Shown: positions 18,180-20,115 of the stretch, in pieces
Position numbering within the stretch: position 1 is the stretch's first letter
How the letters are laid out: each line of letters begins with the position of its first letter
Source of the DNA: Chara braunii
Lineage: Eukaryota > Streptophyta > Charophyceae > Charales > Characeae
Assembly: GCA_003427395.1 (NCBI GenBank)
Contig: BFEA01000223.1
Location: 928,665-948,779, forward strand
DNA: 20,115 nucleotides
Direction of reading: 5' to 3'
Program-made: the position numbers and the translations under genes
The notes under the pieces: generated by a model
Told to the model about the DNA's origin: nothing
The model's database searches: none
Seen by the model: only the letters and a program-made list of their open reading frames with translations

Positions 18180-19172
18180 ATGTCGGCACCACATGAGATC
18201 ATTGCAACACAGACGGTGATACAATTTGCCACTCCCTCCGTGCATTATGACTCCGATGTTCAATTGCAGGAGTTGAGACAGAGGGTTCCTCGTTATTTTG
18301 ATGTGCATATCGAGGTTCACGCAACCGTTGCTTGCAACACTGACAAAATGCACGATGCAAGCGTCTTTCTAGACAGGCTGCATCACTCGCCGAACCTTGA
18401 AAGTACGACGGTTTTCCACCCGAACAGACCGATTCACATACAATCGTACACGGAGAAATCACTACTGGATTGGATCACAGAACAACCGGATGTGGATATG
18501 AATAAAAATCAAAGGGGTGGCACGTATACGAAACCAGCGTATAGGAAAAAACTGCAATCGAAGGTACGTGATGCACAAATGAGACTATCCTTCAATCCAG
18601 GGTTGTTGAAACCAGGCGCGGCAGAGGTGTTGTGTTTGTCGCAGATGACCAATAAAAATTGTGTGCAATCCGCTTGTCTTGCAGAGTTATCTGTGATTGT
18701 TGCAGATGAAATCGAGTACTTCCTTCTGGACCAATTGATGGATTTAACAAGGAAAAGCAAAAGCGATAGAAATGTAGGCCACTGCATCCTTCATCCTGTG
18801 ATCACAAATGTGCTTGCAGGAGGGGAAATTGTGGGATACTCCTCAGCTCCTCCTTTCTCTTCTGAATTATCAAACTATATACATGATACGGACATCGAGA
18901 TTGCAGTACGAGCAATATGTGCAGCTCCTACAGAGGTTGATAGGCAGCGCAAGCGACAGGAGGGTTGGGATCTCGTTGCGGCAGAGTGTAACAAAACCAT
19001 TGTAGAGAAAAAGGAAGACACTGGTGATGGTAATGAACAACAAAACGAACTTGCACTGGCCATGTTCACAGCGGATCCAGGTTCGAAGAAAGTGACAACG
19101 CATGATGTGAAAGCAGAAGATTTAATCGTGCAATGGACGCTTCGTAACTTTTCTCATTCTACTGGCCACTAA
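18180..19172 (+). CDS. 330-codon protein with a possible H2A-like histone fold
   Basis: ATG 18180 is the first in a frame that opens at 18138; it follows the hairpin by 5 bp. Residues 1-110 look like a folded alpha/beta domain of unknown family. Residues of about 127-234 resemble H2A. NPGLLKPGAAEVL is near the alpha1 position, and CLAELSVIVADEIEYFLLDQ follows the pattern of the H2A alpha2 segment LAAVLEYLTAEILELA. A short RNVGHCILHPVI and a GG-containing stretch (NVLAGGEIVGYSSAPP) then fall where H2A has alpha3 and its docking segment. A second helix, DTDIEIAVRAI, resembles the alpha3 of H2B-type folds, so the exact class is unsettled. The C-terminus is charged (VEKKEDTGDGNEQQNE). The ORF ends at TAA 19170, but the same frame continues protein-like into the next ORF. 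It may pair functionally with the H3-like protein. Confidence 0.6.
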   Translation: MSAPHEIIATQTVIQFATPSVHYDSDVQLQELRQRVPRYFDVHIEVHATVACNTDKMHDASVFLDRLHHSPNLESTTVFHPNRPIHIQSYTEKSLLDWITEQPDVDMNKNQRGGTYTKPAYRKKLQSKVRDAQMRLSFNPGLLKPGAAEVLCLSQMTNKNCVQSACLAELSVIVADEIEYFLLDQLMDLTRKSKSDRNVGHCILHPVITNVLAGGEIVGYSSAPPFSSELSNYIHDTDIEIAVRAICAAPTEVDRQRKRQEGWDLVAAECNKTIVEKKEDTGDGNEQQNELALAMFTADPGSKKVTTHDVKAEDLIVQWTLRNFSHSTGH

Positions 19173-19277
19173 GAGAATCCTAGCCACTGCAAAGGCATAA
19201 AGCGAAAATTTAAGAGGTCTTTCGTTTTTAATGATGACAACAGTGAAAACTATGTCCTCATCTCTCAACAATTTGGT

Positions 19278-19784
19278 ATGAGTGATGTCAAAGGTCAGGG
19301 CGAGGCAGAGGAGGCAATTGGTGCAGGAGTTGACACAGAAAGTTGTGACATCTTCAAAGATAAACTTGAAGATGCATACATTGACAAAAAATTCTGCAAA
19401 ATTCCGGGTACTAAGGACAGCAGTGAAGCAGGATGGTGTCACGCCCTGCTAAGGTTGGCAAGACACTACAATGAGCTGCACCCTGCATTACGTATCGTAG
19501 ATGGAGTTGCGTCCCCCGATGGAAAGCTATTGCAACTAGCTGTCTCGTCACTCATGAGAACATGTGAGACGGGCAATGACTTTTCTTGTGGTGGAACGTC
19601 GTGGTTTGTGTTGGTAAATAAAGAGGTTGTTATGTGTACATACGAAGGTTGGGGCGATAACCTGGGTTGTCTAGTTTCAGGAGCAGTTGCTCGTGCTGAT
19701 GACCATGATGTCCACCCTAGTTTGTCGAATGCAATAGCTATCTTGTCTGCCATTTGTAGAAATCATGCCCCCAGTAGTGGATAG
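19278..19784 (+). CDS. unrecognised 168-codon ORF, probable C-terminal part of the second frame
   Basis: ATG 19278 to TAG 19782. The N-terminal 40 residues are acidic. A helical stretch (WCHALLRLARHYNELHPALR) and a helix after SPDGK (LLQLAVSSLMRTCE) follow, then an aromatic/hydrophobic strand region (TSWFVLVNKEVVMCTYEGW) and a final helix (SNAIAILSAICRN). The helix-HP-loop-helix order is faintly like H2B, too weak to call. In-frame coding-like sequence upstream to TAA 19170 argues that it is not an independent gene. Confidence 0.5.
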   Translation: MSDVKGQGEAEEAIGAGVDTESCDIFKDKLEDAYIDKKFCKIPGTKDSSEAGWCHALLRLARHYNELHPALRIVDGVASPDGKLLQLAVSSLMRTCETGNDFSCGGTSWFVLVNKEVVMCTYEGWGDNLGCLVSGAVARADDHDVHPSLSNAIAILSAICRNHAPSSG

Positions 19785-20115
19785 TGCTTCTTAAAATGGC
19801 AGCAAGGATTGAAAACATAACCCATAGCGAGTTCGTTCTGACATATGGTAATAGAGGTATACAGGTGGTTGTTGATGTTGCTAAATCTTTTGTACACGAT
19901 TCCAATTTCTTATATTATTATACTTTTTTTTTTTTTTTCTCTCCTCATACAAGTCGTTGTTTTTAGGACGACATATATTTTTTACACACAAAGTTTTTCA
20001 GTGACGAATACGTGCAAAATCTTTAATGAGTGATAAAACTTTTGATAACAACTGTTCACGTGTTATAATTTAGGAATGATAAAACTTTTGTGAAATACTT
20101 TTCAATGCAATCCTC
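19785..20115. other. AT-rich downstream sequence with a short direct repeat
   Basis: No protein-like frame is seen. A T tract lies at 19924-19939. TGATAAAACTTTTG occurs at 20031-20044 and 20077-20090, 46 bp apart. CACGTGTTATAATT lies between the copies. The window ends before any further gene is recognisable. Confidence 0.6.

Larger units (their letters stand above)
18180..19784 (+). pseudogene. second long frame, interrupted once by TAA at 19170
   Basis: The 330-codon ORF and the next ORF share a register. The 35 codons between them (PSHCKGIKRKFKRSF, then NDDNSENYVLISQQF) are protein-like rather than random. A single TAA at 19170-19172 separates them, so the ancestral product was probably about 534 residues. 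Two adjacent genes in the same register by chance is the alternative. Confidence 0.55.

Noticed and set aside
18172-18185. Consensus-like splice donor (AAGGTATGT) at the end of the hairpin
   Set aside because: It overlaps the likely start codon and hairpin arm, and no matching exon upstream was seen; retained only as a caution about the start of the 330-codon ORF.

Overview
This is eukaryotic DNA, not bacterial. It is rich in long microsatellites ((GT)n, (GA)n, (CA)n, CAGA), long poly-A and poly-T tracts and diverged repeats. Across it lies a block that looks like an integrated and decaying DNA virus or other large genetic element. No capsid, polymerase, packaging or integrase gene was recognised, so the viral origin is inferred. 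It rests on the gene style (compact, intronless, all on one strand), a baculovirus/nimavirus-style palindromic repeat region, and a divergent virus-like histone. The host cannot be named from sequence alone. A streptophyte alga or plant would fit the type of stop-codon decay; an invertebrate would fit the microsatellite load and the hr-like repeats.

Layout: 1-4.78 kb is host-like sequence with simple repeats and no convincing gene. From 4.98 to 5.2 kb there is a short duplicated segment. From 5.2 to 9.8 kb there is a tandem array built on a 363-bp unit, in a higher-order pattern of about 907 bp. It carries nine full 72-bp imperfect palindromes and one half-deleted palindrome, and resembles in architecture the homologous regions (hrs) that serve as origins or enhancers in large invertebrate DNA viruses. 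From 9.8 to 10.3 kb is a short AT-richer spacer with small inverted repeats.

From 10.27 to 14.40 kb one plus-strand reading frame stays coding-like for about 4.1 kb. It is interrupted by twelve stop codons (six TGA, six TAG, no TAA) and by no frameshift that I could find. Its pieces are a coiled-coil N-terminus, an unrecognised middle, an acidic piece, an aromatic-rich piece and, at the end, an intact 297-codon ORF with a clear histone H3 fold. That fold is flanked by non-canonical basic tails, with a long insertion in loop 1 and an H1-like Lys/Pro C-terminal tail.

From 14.4 to 17.97 kb the sequence returns to microsatellites, a tandemly duplicated GA/CAGA/CA module and T-rich repeat modules. 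At 17.975-18.175 kb there is a 74-bp, about 95% identical inverted repeat around an AT-rich loop with a TATA-like box. It directly precedes a second plus-strand frame (18.18-19.78 kb) interrupted by one TAA. The first part of that frame has a region resembling the H2A histone fold (moderate to low confidence); the second part is unrecognised.

The most interesting reading is an endogenised element that encoded its own chromatin proteins (H3-like, perhaps H2A-like and others) beside a palindromic origin/enhancer-like array. The H3 call, the palindromes, the inverted repeat and the stop-codon pattern are directly visible. The viral identity, the H2A call and the methylation-decay explanation are inference.
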